A DNA stretch of 64,000 bases, taken from Rhizobium oryzihabitans (GTDB lineage Bacteria > Pseudomonadota > Alphaproteobacteria > Rhizobiales > Rhizobiaceae). The notes under the pieces were generated by a model, which was not told the DNA's origin, did not search any database, and was given only the letters and a program-made list of their open reading frames with translations. Where the stretch lies: NCBI RefSeq assembly GCF_010669145.1, contig NZ_CP048640.1, positions 1-64,000 on the forward strand, written 5' to 3'. A program made the position numbers and the translations under genes. Shown piece after piece: positions 18,053 through 27,182 of the stretch (positions within the stretch are counted from its first letter, which is position 1; every line of letters begins with the position of its first letter).

Positions 18053-19911
18053 AATATATGCGTATCCGGCGCTTTGCAGCACCATTCCTGGCAGCCTTCA
18101 CGTTCGAGGGTAATCGTCAGAGCCGTGATTTCATCAACGTGGTGATGCAAATGACGGCCGCAGGGAAAAGCCGCCGTCGCTCTCTGGACGCGCAATGGAT
18201 CAAAGCGGCGCTCGATCTGGTCGACAAGCGGTGGAGCAAGGAAATCAGAACGCCAGATGGCTCGGTTGACCGCAGAATGCTGGAAATCTTTGTCATCGTT
18301 GAGCTGAAGAACCGGATCGCTGCCAACGAGATCTGGATCAAAGGTTCTCGCACATATCGCGCCCTCGATGAGGGCATGATCTCCCATCAGACTTATTCCA
18401 TCATCAAGGCCGAGGCCCGCATTCCCGTCGCCATCCCGGTTGATGTCGAGATCTATCTCGCCCAGAAAGCCGAGGCGCTCGATCAAAAATTGCGTGAGGC
18501 AGCAAGCCGGCTGGAGGCGGGTCGCGGCGACACGCGGATCGGCGCGAAGGGCCTGCGGGTGCCTGCGGTCAAAACTGCCGAGACCGAAGCCGCGCTCGCC
18601 TTCGCAAGGAGAGTTGCGAGCAGCATGCCGCCGATCAGGTTGACGGATCTTGTCGCCGACGTGGATCGAATGACCGGTTTCAGCTCACTGTTCGAGCATC
18701 TTCAGACAGGCCGAACGCCGGGCGATATGCGAATTTTCTATGCCGCGCTCATCGCCGAGGCCACCAATCTCGGCTTCTCGAAGATGGCATTGGCCTGCCC
18801 CGGCATCACACGCCGCCAGCTACAGCAGATGGCGATCTGGCACTTCCGGGAGGAAACCTTCACCTTGGCACTTGCCCGGCTGGTCGAAGCCCAGCACGCG
18901 GCGCCGATCGCCACTGTTTTCGGTTCGAACACGATATCGTCTTCCGACGGACAACATATCCATCTCGGCGATGGCGGCGAAATCGCCGGTGGCGTCAACG
19001 GCCGTTACGGAACCAACCCGATCATCAAGCTCTACACGGCGATCTCCGGTCGATATGCTCCCTTCCATACCAAAATCATCGCCGCCACGGCGAGCGAGGC
19101 CGTCCATGTTCTCGACGCGCTTCTCGAAACGGATGCGGGCCTCGACATCGTGCGCCATCATGTCGATGGTGGCGGCGTCAGTGATCTCGTCTTCGCCTTC
19201 TGCCATGCGCTAGGCTTTGCATTTGTCCCGCGCATTCCCGATCTCGATGGCCGATGCCTCTACGGCTTTGGCCCCGGCAAGCAGTATGGCATTCTCCAGA
19301 ATGTCATGGGCGATCGCATCGACGCCGATTTGATCCGGGCGCACTGGGACGAGATTCTGCGCTTGATGACCTCACTGCGCACCCGCACCGTCAGCGCTTC
19401 GCTCATGCTCAAACGGCTGTCATCAACGACCAGGCAAAGCGGTCTTGCCCAGGCACTACGTCAGATGGGCCGGATCGAGCGAACTCTGTTCACGCTGGAC
19501 TGGATCAACGACGAGGAACTGAGAAAGACGACAACGGCAGAACTGAACAAAGGGGAAAGCCGCAACAGCCTCGTGCGGGCCGTCAATCTCCATCGCCTCG
19601 GCCGCTTCCGCGATCGCAGCCAGGAAAATCTCTCGATCCGGGCCTCCGCCCTCAACCTGGTTGTCACCGCCATCATTCACTGGAACACGATCTATACCGG
19701 CCGCGTGGTCGATGCCTTGCACACCGGCGGTCAGCATGTGCCTGATCATTTGCTATCCAGCCTCTCGCCGCTTACCTGGGAGCACGTGAACCTCACCGGT
19801 GACTACATATGGGAAGACAAGCCGGCACTCGATGAAACAGGCTTCCGACCTCTCCCGTTCTCGGTCTGATCCCCCTACCGTATATCTGTGCCCCTTTAAT
19901 GTTCAGGGGCC
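18053..19911 (+). pseudogene. tnpA: Second Tn C copy: tnpA 3' part and right inverted repeat
   Basis: Same as 7328-9185 except for one extra G that keeps the frame open to the stop at 19867-19869. The open frame begins at an ATG inside the Tn D repeat. About 605 residues correspond to the C-terminal 60% of the Tn C transposase, including the SSDGQ block. The N-terminal DNA-binding domain and tnpR are missing. The right inverted repeat (19874-19911) is complete and served as the outer end of the composite. A protein may still be made but should not bind the transposon ends. Confidence 0.88.
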
Positions 19912-20223
19912 GATATGCTCGCGGCGAGTTTCCTCCCGCCTGGCATAGGAACGGAAACTCTCCGGATCAGCATCCAATTGTTCGGCTATATAATTGAGCA
20001 TCGCCCTCGGCGGAATTTCGTGCACCATGAGAGCCCGGCCCGGATGCCGCATCATGCAAAGCTGGACAGCAAAGCCGAGCTGGTTATGTTTTCGCCTGCG
20101 GACTTCGATCTCCAGCCGGTCCGATGGAGATAGAGTGTAGTGACGGATCAGACTATCCTCATCGGTCGGTAAGCCGAACAGCTCCTGTTGATCCTGAATT
20201 TTGAGAAACTTCCGCCGCGCCAT
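19912..20223 (-). pseudogene. tnpA: Tn A transposase tnpA, N-terminal fragment
   Basis: Starts MARRKFLKIQDQQELFGLPT and continues RHYTLSPSDRLEIEVRRRKH, NQLGFAVQLCMMRHPGRALM, up to YARREETRREHI, where the composite is inserted. The remainder lies at 2194-4853. The first 100 residues form the end-binding domain of Tn3 transposases. Confidence 0.9.
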
Positions 20224-20378
20224 TTTTTACTCCATACAAACTTGCGTCGATGGTTCCGGGCATGTCCGGAAACGGTCGTTTGAGTACAGGCCTAAATCAC
20301 CCTGTCCACAAATTATCTTGACTTATTTGTGGACAGGCATCACCTTTCGGACAACCTATTCGGACGAAATTGAACCTT
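20224..20378. promoter_or_regulatory. Tn A res/promoter region
   Basis: It lies between divergent tnpA and tnpR. A perfect inverted repeat, CCTGTCCACAAAT (20301-20313) and ATTTGTGGACAGG (20325-20337) with an 11-bp spacer, has the layout of a resolvase binding subsite. TTGACT within it may be the tnpR -35 box. Confidence 0.65.
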
Positions 20379-20966
20379 ATGCCACGCACCTTTGCCTATG
20401 TCCGTGTCTCCACGACCGGACAGACCACCGAAAACCAGATTCAGGAAATCGAAGCGGCCGGCTTCCACGTCGAGCCACGCCGTATAGTCACCGAGACCAT
20501 CTCGGGCAGCGTCGCCATTGCGCAGCGCCGGGGTTTCTCGCGACTGATGGATAAACTCGAAGCCGGGGACGTGCTCATCGTCACCAAGCTCGATCGGCTC
20601 GGCCGAGATGCGATCGATGTCAGTACGACGGTCAGGAAACTGGAGGAGCTGGGCGTGCGGGTCCATTGTCTGGCCCTCGGCGGCGTCGATCTGGCGAGTT
20701 CCGCCGGGAAGATGACGATGAGCGTCATCAATGCCGTCGCTCAGTTCGAGCGTGATCTGCTGATCGAACGCACGCAGTCGGGCCTCAAACGAGCCAAGTC
20801 GGAAGGCAAGACCCTCGGCCGTCCCGCTCGGCTCAATGAGAAGCAGAAATTGGATGTTCTCTCGGATTTGGCGGGCGGGATGAGCGTTTCCGCACTCGCC
20901 AGAAAATTTGACACCAGCCGCCAGACCATCATGCGTGTCAGGATCGAGGGCGACCGCTCCGTTTAA
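20379..20966 (+). CDS. tnpR: Tn A serine resolvase TnpR
   Basis: 195 residues from the ATG at 20379 (MPRTFAYVRVSTTGQTTENQ), the usual start of the Tn21-like group. A TTG three codons upstream is also open. It has the catalytic Ser, VLIVTKLDRLGRDAIDV, LASSAGKMTMSVINAVAQFE and a C-terminal helix-turn-helix (SVSALARKFDTSRQTIMRV). The frame is intact. It lies next to res and divergent from tnpA. Confidence 0.93.
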   Translation: MPRTFAYVRVSTTGQTTENQIQEIEAAGFHVEPRRIVTETISGSVAIAQRRGFSRLMDKLEAGDVLIVTKLDRLGRDAIDVSTTVRKLEELGVRVHCLALGGVDLASSAGKMTMSVINAVAQFERDLLIERTQSGLKRAKSEGKTLGRPARLNEKQKLDVLSDLAGGMSVSALARKFDTSRQTIMRVRIEGDRSV

Positions 20967-21002
20967 GCCGTGACTTGAGTAGGCACCCGTTTCCCTTTCG
21001 CC

Positions 21003-22445
21003 TCACCCCGCGCAGCAGGACAGTTTTTTCACATCCCTGTCGAAGGTCTGAGCCGCAAGCTTCAAACCTTCGACAGTCGTCAGATATGGAAAGATCGTCT
21101 CCGAGAGATCATCGATCGTCAGGCCGCAGCGGATGGCCAAGGCTGCCGTCTGAATGCTGTCAGCACCCTCTGGTGCAAGGATGTGAGCGCCAAGGAGTTT
21201 CCGGGTTGACCCGTCGGCGACCAGCTTGATCAGGCCGCGCGTGTCGCGCGCCGCCAGCGCCCGCGGCACATTGTCGAGGGAAAGGACGGAGGTGCGAACC
21301 GAATGTCCGGCAGCCCGCGCCTGCACTTCGGTCATGCCGACGCTCGCCACCTGCGGATCGGTAAAGACCACGGCGGGCATTGCGGTGTTGTCGTAACTCA
21401 GGCTGTTGCCGTTCAATGCGTTCTTGGCGGCGAGCTTTGCGCCATAGGCGGCCATGTAGACGAACTGATCTTTTCCGGTTACATCGCCGGCGGCATAGAC
21501 GCCCGCCTTCGAGGTGCGCATGCGATCATCAACGATGATGGCCCCGGCCGGTGTCAGGTCTATACCGGTTTCAGCAAGCCCAAGGGCTTCAGTGTTCGAG
21601 CGGCGTCCCGTCGCCACAAGAATCCGCTCGGCAGTCAAGATTTCCGGACGTCCGTCCCGCGCGATGGCGAGGGCAACACCACCATCATCGGTCTTGCGGG
21701 CGGACTCGTAGGTAATGCCGCTGACGATTTTAATCCCCTCATCGGCCAGATAGGTGGCAAGCGCAGCGCCGATTTCGGGTTCAGCCTCCGGCAGAAGCCG
21801 GCTGCGGAACACGAGTGTCACTTCGACACCGGCCCGTGCGAAAGTCTGGGCAAGCTCCACGCCGATGTAGCCGCCGCCAAGCACTATCATCGAGCGTGGC
21901 AGCTCGGTCAGGGCGAGCGCTGTCGTGCTGTCGAGCGGCGATACGTCAGCGATCCCCGGAATCCCCGGCAACGCCGGACGCGCACCGGTGGTGATGATAA
22001 TTCGCTCGGAGCCGATGTGCTGGCCCGCGACCTGGACACCGCCGTCAACGAGGCGGGCCGGACCTTCGTGGTAGACCACATTGTTGTACTCCGGCAGCAG
22101 ATCAGCGTATTTCGCCTGTCGCAGACCGGCAACCAAAGCGTCTTTCTGGGCGATCTGAGCGGCCCAATCAACCACGCGCGCGCCGCTTTCGATCCCATCA
22201 AACCGGGCAGCCGCATCGTTGGCGTGACGTACAGCCTCCGTGGCCCGGATCAGGGCTTTCGAGGGCACGCAGCCGATGTTGACGCATGTACCGCCGATCG
22301 TGCCATGCCCGACAAGAGCCACTTGGGCGCCTAGTTCGGCGGCCGTGATCGCGGCGGAGAAACCGGCCGAGCCAGCTCCGACGACCACAAGATCATAACG
22401 GCCGTTGCCTTTGTTGGAAGTTGGAACGTCGCAAGCTTCACACAT
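21003..22445 (-). CDS. merA: Mercuric reductase MerA
   Basis: A cytoplasmic FAD flavoenzyme that reduces Hg(II) to volatile Hg(0) with NADPH. 480 residues. The FAD-binding GAGSAGFSAA is near the N-terminus. The redox pair is Cys54/Cys59 in GGTCVNIGC, with a second nucleotide-binding site (VLGGGYIGVE) and the C-terminal vicinal Cys477-Cys478 that hands Hg to the active site. The N-terminal NmerA metal-binding domain of longer MerA forms is absent, though a short MCEAC start remains. The ATG abuts the merF stop. Confidence 0.97.
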   Translation of the reverse strand: MCEACDVPTSNKGNGRYDLVVVGAGSAGFSAAITAAELGAQVALVGHGTIGGTCVNIGCVPSKALIRATEAVRHANDAAARFDGIESGARVVDWAAQIAQKDALVAGLRQAKYADLLPEYNNVVYHEGPARLVDGGVQVAGQHIGSERIIITTGARPALPGIPGIADVSPLDSTTALALTELPRSMIVLGGGYIGVELAQTFARAGVEVTLVFRSRLLPEAEPEIGAALATYLADEGIKIVSGITYESARKTDDGGVALAIARDGRPEILTAERILVATGRRSNTEALGLAETGIDLTPAGAIIVDDRMRTSKAGVYAAGDVTGKDQFVYMAAYGAKLAAKNALNGNSLSYDNTAMPAVVFTDPQVASVGMTEVQARAAGHSVRTSVLSLDNVPRALAARDTRGLIKLVADGSTRKLLGAHILAPEGADSIQTAALAIRCGLTIDDLSETIFPYLTTVEGLKLAAQTFDRDVKKLSCCAG

Positions 22446-22703
22446 TCAATTCACCTTTGTTGTCTTGTTATTCATCGAGCAGCAATTGGCATCCGCTGAT
22501 GAGGCGGAACGCCGACGCCGGTAAAGATAAAGTGCGGACGCCCCAATCGCGGCGAGAGCGATCGGGATCAGCACATAGCCGGCCGCTGCGAACCATGCGG
22601 AAAAGCCAAAAGAGCCAGCGGCGACCAAAAGAAATGGCGCGGCGCAACAGATGACGGCGAGAAACCCGACTCCGCCAAGGCCGATGAACTTTCCATCTGT
22701 CAT
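22446..22703 (-). CDS. merF: Mercury transporter MerF
   Basis: An 85-residue inner-membrane protein with two hydrophobic segments. The vicinal pair in AVICCAAPFLLVAAG lies in the first, and a second pair is at the C-terminus (NCCSMN). These are the Hg(II) relay cysteines of MerF. It is preceded by AAGGAGG and lies between merP and merA. The operon therefore carries two importers, MerT and MerF. Confidence 0.9.
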   Translation of the reverse strand: MTDGKFIGLGGVGFLAVICCAAPFLLVAAGSFGFSAWFAAAGYVLIPIALAAIGASALYLYRRRRSASSADANCCSMNNKTTKVN

Positions 22704-22714
22704 GCTGAACCTCC

Positions 22715-23002
22715 TTACTGCGAAACGCCGGACGGATAGCCAGCATTGGTGGTTGCGGTGATCAGCGCGGCGACATTCGTCTGGCTGTCGTCAAAGCGCA
22801 CCTTCGCGATCGCCGCGCCGGTCGCCTCCGATACATCAACTTCGAGCACGCCTGGAACGTTGCTGAGCGCCCGCTTCACAATCGGGCCGCAGAGTTCGCA
22901 GGTGGCATTGGCAACATTCAAGGTTACGGTCTGCTCGGCGGCAAAAGCGTGACCACCCGTCAGCAGGGACGCAGTAAGGGCAATGAGGGGCAGGATTTTC
23001 AT
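22715..23002 (-). CDS. merP: Periplasmic mercury-binding protein MerP
   Basis: 95 residues from the ATG at 23002, which has an AAGGAG site. A longer frame to 23035 overlaps merT and is less likely. It has a Sec signal peptide (MKILPLIALTASLLTGGHAFA) and a heavy-metal-associated fold with ATCELCGPIVKRAL. The two Cys of the CxxC bind Hg(II) and pass it to MerT. It ends close to the merF ribosome site. Confidence 0.95.
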   Translation of the reverse strand: MKILPLIALTASLLTGGHAFAAEQTVTLNVANATCELCGPIVKRALSNVPGVLEVDVSEATGAAIAKVRFDDSQTNVAALITATTNAGYPSGVSQ

Positions 23003-23018
23003 GAGATTCTCCTTGGGA

Positions 23019-23432
23019 TTAAGCATCGAGGACAAGGCGGGCGGCGTAGGGAAAGCCCACGGCGATAATGATCAAGACAGTTGCGACCCAAAGGCCGATC
23101 TTGGCGTTCCGATGGGATGATGGACGCGCGCAGTAGGAACCCTCGGCGCATTCAGCCGCCTTCGGCCTGCGATAGACGAGATAGAAACCGTAGCCGAGGC
23201 AGGCGAGCGCGATCGTGATAAACACAGGCTGGTAGGGTTCGAACGCGGTCAAATTGCCGATCCACGCGCCGCTGATGCCAGCGAAGAACAAGGCAAAGGG
23301 CAGCACGCAACAGGTTGCTGCGCCCAGTGCCGCAACGATGCCGCCGACCGACAGCAATGCTGCCCGATCAAAACCCTTTTCGGCTGGCTCTGTGACTGTA
23401 TTTGCCAGCGTCCGTGTTTCATCCTGCATCAT
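23019..23432 (-). CDS. merT: Mercuric transport protein MerT
   Basis: A 137-residue inner-membrane Hg(II) importer and the first gene of the operon. Three hydrophobic segments are visible. The first carries the vicinal Cys pair (GAATCCVLPFALFFAG), and a second pair of Cys flanks ECAEGSYCARP in the cytoplasmic loop. The N-terminus before the first segment is about 30 residues, somewhat long. The start follows the MerR-type promoter at 23465-23495 by about 30 bp. Confidence 0.95.
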   Translation of the reverse strand: MMQDETRTLANTVTEPAEKGFDRAALLSVGGIVAALGAATCCVLPFALFFAGISGAWIGNLTAFEPYQPVFITIALACLGYGFYLVYRRPKAAECAEGSYCARPSSHRNAKIGLWVATVLIIIAVGFPYAARLVLDA

Positions 23433-23464
23433 CGTTCACATGCTCCCGCAATTGATCTATCGTG

Positions 23465-23495
23465 ACCCTAGTGCCTGTAGCGACTACAGGGTCAA
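23465..23495 (-). promoter_or_regulatory. MerR-controlled mer promoter and operator
   Basis: On the minus strand TTGACC (23490-23495) and TAGGGT (23465-23470) are 19 bp apart, the over-long spacer typical of MerR promoters. Between them lies the dyad CCTGTAG-TCG-CTACAGG. MerR is expected to twist this DNA when Hg(II) binds. Confidence 0.9.
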
Positions 23496-23530
23496 GCGAG
23501 AAATTTTCACGGATTTGTGCGAGCTATGTG

Positions 23531-23971
23531 ATGACACAGAATGATGAATTTTCGATCGGCGTGCTGTCCGAGCGCAGCGGCGTCAACATAGAGACGATCC
23601 GCTATTACGAGAAAATCGGCGTCATGCCGAAGCCCGCCCGCAGCGCAGCGGGTTATCGTATCTACACAACTGAACACGCAAGGCGGCTGCATTTCGTGCG
23701 GCGCGGCCGTGAACTCGGCTTCAGCCTGGACGAGTTGCGCGGCCTGCTTCGCCTGGTCGATGGGCATACCTACACCTGCCGGGAGGTCCATGCGCTCACC
23801 ATCGAACATTTGAAAGATATCCGTCAGAAAATCGCCGATTTGCGGCGTCTGGAGCGGGCCATGTCGAATATGGCGGCGCAATGCACCGGCGATCAGGTTC
23901 CAGAATGTCCGGTCATAGATGCCCTTTTTGAAATGCGGTCAATCAAGCGTTCCCGCTCCGTTCAAGCTTAG
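23531..23971 (+). CDS. merR: Mercury-responsive regulator MerR
   Basis: 146 residues from the ATG at 23531. A longer frame starts at 23462 inside the operator and is unlikely. The N-terminal winged helix is IGVLSERSGVNIETIRYYEK. The three Hg(II) ligands are visible: Cys in YTCREVHAL, then MAAQCTGDQVPECPVIDALF. It is divergent from merT over the shared operator, and represses or activates merTPFA according to Hg(II). Confidence 0.95.
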   Translation: MTQNDEFSIGVLSERSGVNIETIRYYEKIGVMPKPARSAAGYRIYTTEHARRLHFVRRGRELGFSLDELRGLLRLVDGHTYTCREVHALTIEHLKDIRQKIADLRRLERAMSNMAAQCTGDQVPECPVIDALFEMRSIKRSRSVQA

Positions 23972-24004
23972 CGTACGATTTCGAGCAGCTCTTGTTCTGA
24001 CCCC
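23965..24004 (-). repeat. Right inverted repeat of Tn A
   Basis: It ends GCTCTTGTTCTGACCCC at 24004. It matches the left end at 2137 more closely than the Tn B end at 26952 does. Confidence 0.85.
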
Positions 24005-26896
24005 TCTAAGCTACACCACTCCCCGGGACACGATCCGGAGATCCGGAGACGTAATCACAATCGGCTCGGCTTCGCCATCCAGCTATGTCTAATGCGATAC
24101 CCGGGTCGAGTGCTTGGAGCAGAAGAAACTCCGCCTCGCGCCATGCTGAAGTATGTTGCTGATCAGATCGGCGCCGCTCCAGACGAATTTGCCCTCTATG
24201 CACGCCGCGAAGAAACCCGTCGGGATCATATGGCGCGGCTAATGGTGTATCTGGATACGAGAAGCGCGACGCTGCAAGATCGCCGCGCCGCGCTATTGGC
24301 GGCAATTCAAGCGGCGACCTTGTCCGACGACGGTGCTGCGATAGCCAGTTCGACTGTCGCCGCGTTTCGCGAACGCGGCGCTCTTCTGCCGGCGATCGAC
24401 ACGATCGAACGCATCGGCCTTGCCGGCCGTGCCATAGCCCGGCGGCGAGCAGAAAGAACCCTGATTGAAGACATCCCACTCGATAGGCTTCAATCACTGG
24501 ATAGGCTGTTAGAGGTTGACCCGTCGATCGGCCAGACCCGCTTTCATTGGCTGCGTTCGGCACCAGAAGCGCCGGCCGCGTCGAACCTCGTCGGGCTGAC
24601 CGAGCGGATAGCCTTTCTGCGGCGGCTGGAGATCGATCCGGAACTGCAGGCGCGCGTGTCATCCGGACGGTGGGACCAGATGATCCGGGAGGGCAACGCA
24701 ACGCCGGCTTGGCTTGCCAACGACTTCAACGCCAGCCGTCGCCACGCTCTGATCGTGGCCCAAGTCATCAAGCTTTGCCAGAAGCTCACGGACGATGCGG
24801 TGACGATGTTCATCAAGCTGATGGGTAAATTGTTCTCGCAAGCCAACAATCGAAAGAAGCAGCGACAGATGGACTGCAGGGCGAATACCGCCAAAGCGCT
24901 GCGCATGTTTCTAGATACGATCACCGCACTGCAGTCCGCCAACGACCATGGTCGGAACGCATTGGATGTTCTCGACCAAAAAGTCGGTTGGGACCGGTTG
25001 CTTCGGATGAAGCCTGAGCTTGAGTCGATGGTCGACGACAACGAGGCACCGCCGTTGACCGTGGCAGCCGAACAATACGCGACCGTCCACAAATACATTG
25101 GTGCATTTCTTCAGGCCTTCACGTTTCGCTCGGCGCATCGCCACGACCCGCTTCTGGCGGCAATTGCGCTGCTGAAACGGCTTTATGCCGAGAAGCGGCG
25201 GACACTCCCTGATCGCGTGCCGCTCACCCATCTCAGCCAAACTGATCGACGGCTTATCTTCGAACAAGGGAAACCTGATCGCCGTCTCTACGAGATCGCC
25301 ACGCTAGCGGCTTTGCGAGACCGGCTTAGATCTGCGGACATTTGGGTCGACGGCAGCCGATCTTTCCGGCCGATTGACGAGCATCTGATGCCGCGGTCGA
25401 CATTCATCACGATGAAGGAAGAAGATCGTCTCGGTTTGGGGGTCCAAGGCGACGGCGCGCAGTGGCTTGCTGAAGCGTGCCAGATGCTCGAGTTCAACCT
25501 GCAGCGTCTTGCGCACAGAGCACGATCCGGAAAGCTCGAAGGAGTTCGTCTTGAGGCCGGAACGTTGATCGTCACACCAACCGTCGGCGAAGTCCCCGTG
25601 GCAGCAGAGGAACTGAATGCCGAGATCAGCGATATGTATCCGTTGGTCGAGGTTCCCGACTTGTTAAGGGAAGTGCATGAATGGACCGGCTTTGCGGATC
25701 ACTTCACGCATGTTCGTACCGGCGACATCCCGAAAAATGTCTCTGCCATGCTCGCTGGTGTACTGGCCGATGCGACGAACCTCGGCCCAAAGCGAATGGC
25801 GGGCGCATCCAAGGGGATCAGCGCTCACCAGATTGGGTGGATGCGCACATTCCATGCCCGATCGGAGACCTACCGCGCGGCGCAAGCGTGCATCACCGAT
25901 GTCCACACCCAGCATCCGCATTCCCGCCTTTGGGGCAATGGCACAACGTCATCGTCAGATGGCCAATTTTTTCGTGCGAGTGACCGAGCCGCAAAGCGCG
26001 GCGACATCAATTTGCACTACGGCAGCGAACCCGGGACGAAATTCTATAGCCATCTATCAGATCAGTACGGCTACTTCGGCATTTTGCCCATCAGTCCGAC
26101 CGAAAGCGAGGCGGCCTATGTGCTCGATGGGCTCTTCGACCAGGACACGGTGCTCGACATTCAGGAACACTTTACCGACACGGGCGGTGCCAGTGATCAT
26201 ATCTTCGGGCTGTTCGCCTTGATCGGAAAGCGGTTCTCACCGCGACTGCGCAATCTCAAAGACCGGAAGTTCCACACGTTCGAGAGGAGCGATGCATATC
26301 CAACCCTGTCGAACCATATCGGGGCGCCGATCAACACCGCCCTGATTCTCGACCATTGGGACGATCTGCTGCATCTCGCGGCGTCGATCACGACGCGGTC
26401 CGTGGTACCGTCTACGATCCTGAAGAAGCTGTCCGCATCTCCGAAGCAAAGCCATCTCGCGAGGGCGCTCCGCGAACTCGGCCGTATCGAAAGGTCGCTC
26501 TTCATGATCGAATGGTACTCAAGTCCGGCATTGCGGCGGAGATGCCAAGCCGGTCTCAACAGGGGAGAGGCCGCCCATAAGCTGAAACGCGCTGTGTTCT
26601 TCCACGAGCGAGGCGAGATCCGTGACCGGTCGTTCGAAAGCCAAGCTTTCCGCGCCTCGGGGCTCAATCTCGTCGTCAGTGCGATCGTGCACTGGAATAC
26701 GGTTTATCTTGATCGCGCGGTCACACAGCTGAAACGAGCGGGGCGAGACATTCCTGATACTCTATTGAAACACATATCGCCGCTCAGTTGGGAACATATC
26801 AACCTTACCGGCATCTACACATGGGATGCCGAACATCAGATGCCGAACGGATTTCGATCGCTCCGCTTTCCGGCTAGGCTAAGGAACGCCGCGTAA
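24005..26896 (+). pseudogene. tnpA: Tn B transposase tnpA, lacking its N-terminus
   Basis: The frame is open from the edge of the Tn A repeat, giving about 963 residues. The first recognisable block is PEIRRRNHNRLGFAIQLCLM, so about 25-30 N-terminal residues are lost. The rest is continuous and closely parallels the Tn A transposase: [77 protein letters not shown]. An in-frame ATG at 24092 could start a protein. Without the end-binding N-terminus it is probably not functional. Confidence 0.85.
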
Positions 26897-26912
26897 GTTC
26901 TCATTCCGTTCG

Positions 26913-26952
26913 TCCTTAGCGTACGATTTCGGACTGCTCTTGTTCTGACCCC
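26913..26952 (-). repeat. Right inverted repeat of Tn B, outer end of the nest
   Basis: It ends GCTCTTGTTCTGACCCC at 26952 and is followed directly by AAACTT (26953-26958) and the thermonuclease gene. Confidence 0.85.
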
Positions 26953-27182
26953 AAACTTCGCGCGATCTTACCGCACGGCCATTCAGCGCCGCCCCTGGTG
27001 CCGCTTTGATCAACCTCGCAAGCGTCGATCGCAGCAAGTCGAATCCGTTGATCGCGGATGCTTATGGTATCGCCATCGATGACCCTGGCTGTCCCCGATA
27101 TCGTCGAGACAGGGGGTTCAGCACCCGCAGGAAACGCCTGAATCAGCAATCCCGCTGCCAATGAGATCGCGAGCCGGTTCAT
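26953..27182 (-). pseudogene. Thermonuclease (SNase) gene, 5' half
   Basis: Signal peptide MNRLAISLAAGLLIQAFPAG, then the SNase start: GTARVIDGDTISIRDQRIRL, AAIDACEVDQ, and GGAEWPCGKIARS up to the transposon. The catalytic-type Arg (IRLAAID) and Glu (GGAEW) are present. The DQYRR of the other half (1830-2136) supplies the second Arg, so the ancestral protein looked catalytically competent. The ATG overlaps the repC stop (ATGA), so it was expressed with repC. Confidence 0.88.

Larger units (their letters stand above)
4854..19911. mobile_element. Composite of two Tn C copies carrying vapBC and ABC-3C genes
   Basis: The outer ends are the left repeat of Tn C1 (4854-4890, GGCCCTGAACATTAAAGG) and the right repeat of a second, truncated Tn C (19874-19911). 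GATAT precedes the left end (4849-4853) and follows the right end (19912-19916), the 5-bp duplication expected of one Tn3-family insertion. Removing the unit and one GATAT rejoins the tnpA of Tn A in frame (RREHI-AHLL). The 15-kb block therefore moved in as one unit, using outer ends from two different copies. Tn D and the ISL3-like remnant lie inside it. Confidence 0.85.
2137..24004. mobile_element. Tn A: Tn3-family mercury-resistance transposon with a 15-kb insertion
   Basis: Terminal repeats beginning GGGGTCAGAACAAGAGC lie at 2137-2176 and, inverted, at 23965-24004. They match over about 38 bp. Content from left to right: tnpA on the minus strand, split by the composite at 4854-19911; a res region; tnpR on the plus strand; merA-merF-merP-merT on the minus strand; merR on the plus strand. 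Without the insertion the element is about 6.8 kb. The right end abuts a second transposase gene (Tn B), not the nuclease gene. The 6-bp duplication is shared between the left end of A and the right end of B. Confidence 0.85.
24005..26952. mobile_element. Tn B remnant: tnpA and right end
   Basis: The right end (26913-26952) is a terminal repeat of the same family as Tn A, differing in AGTCCG against TGCTCG. No left end of its own is seen; the Tn A right repeat sits there instead. The AAACTT duplication pairs this right end with the left end of Tn A. Confidence 0.75.

Noticed and set aside
21003..23971. Broad-spectrum (organomercurial) mer operon
   Set aside because: No merB, merD or merE is present. 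Only merR, merT, merP, merF and merA are seen, which fits inorganic mercury resistance.
2137..26952. A single integrative element or genomic island with one integrase
   Set aside because: The ends, duplications and gene content are explained by nested Tn3-family insertions. The only integrase is an N-terminal fragment.
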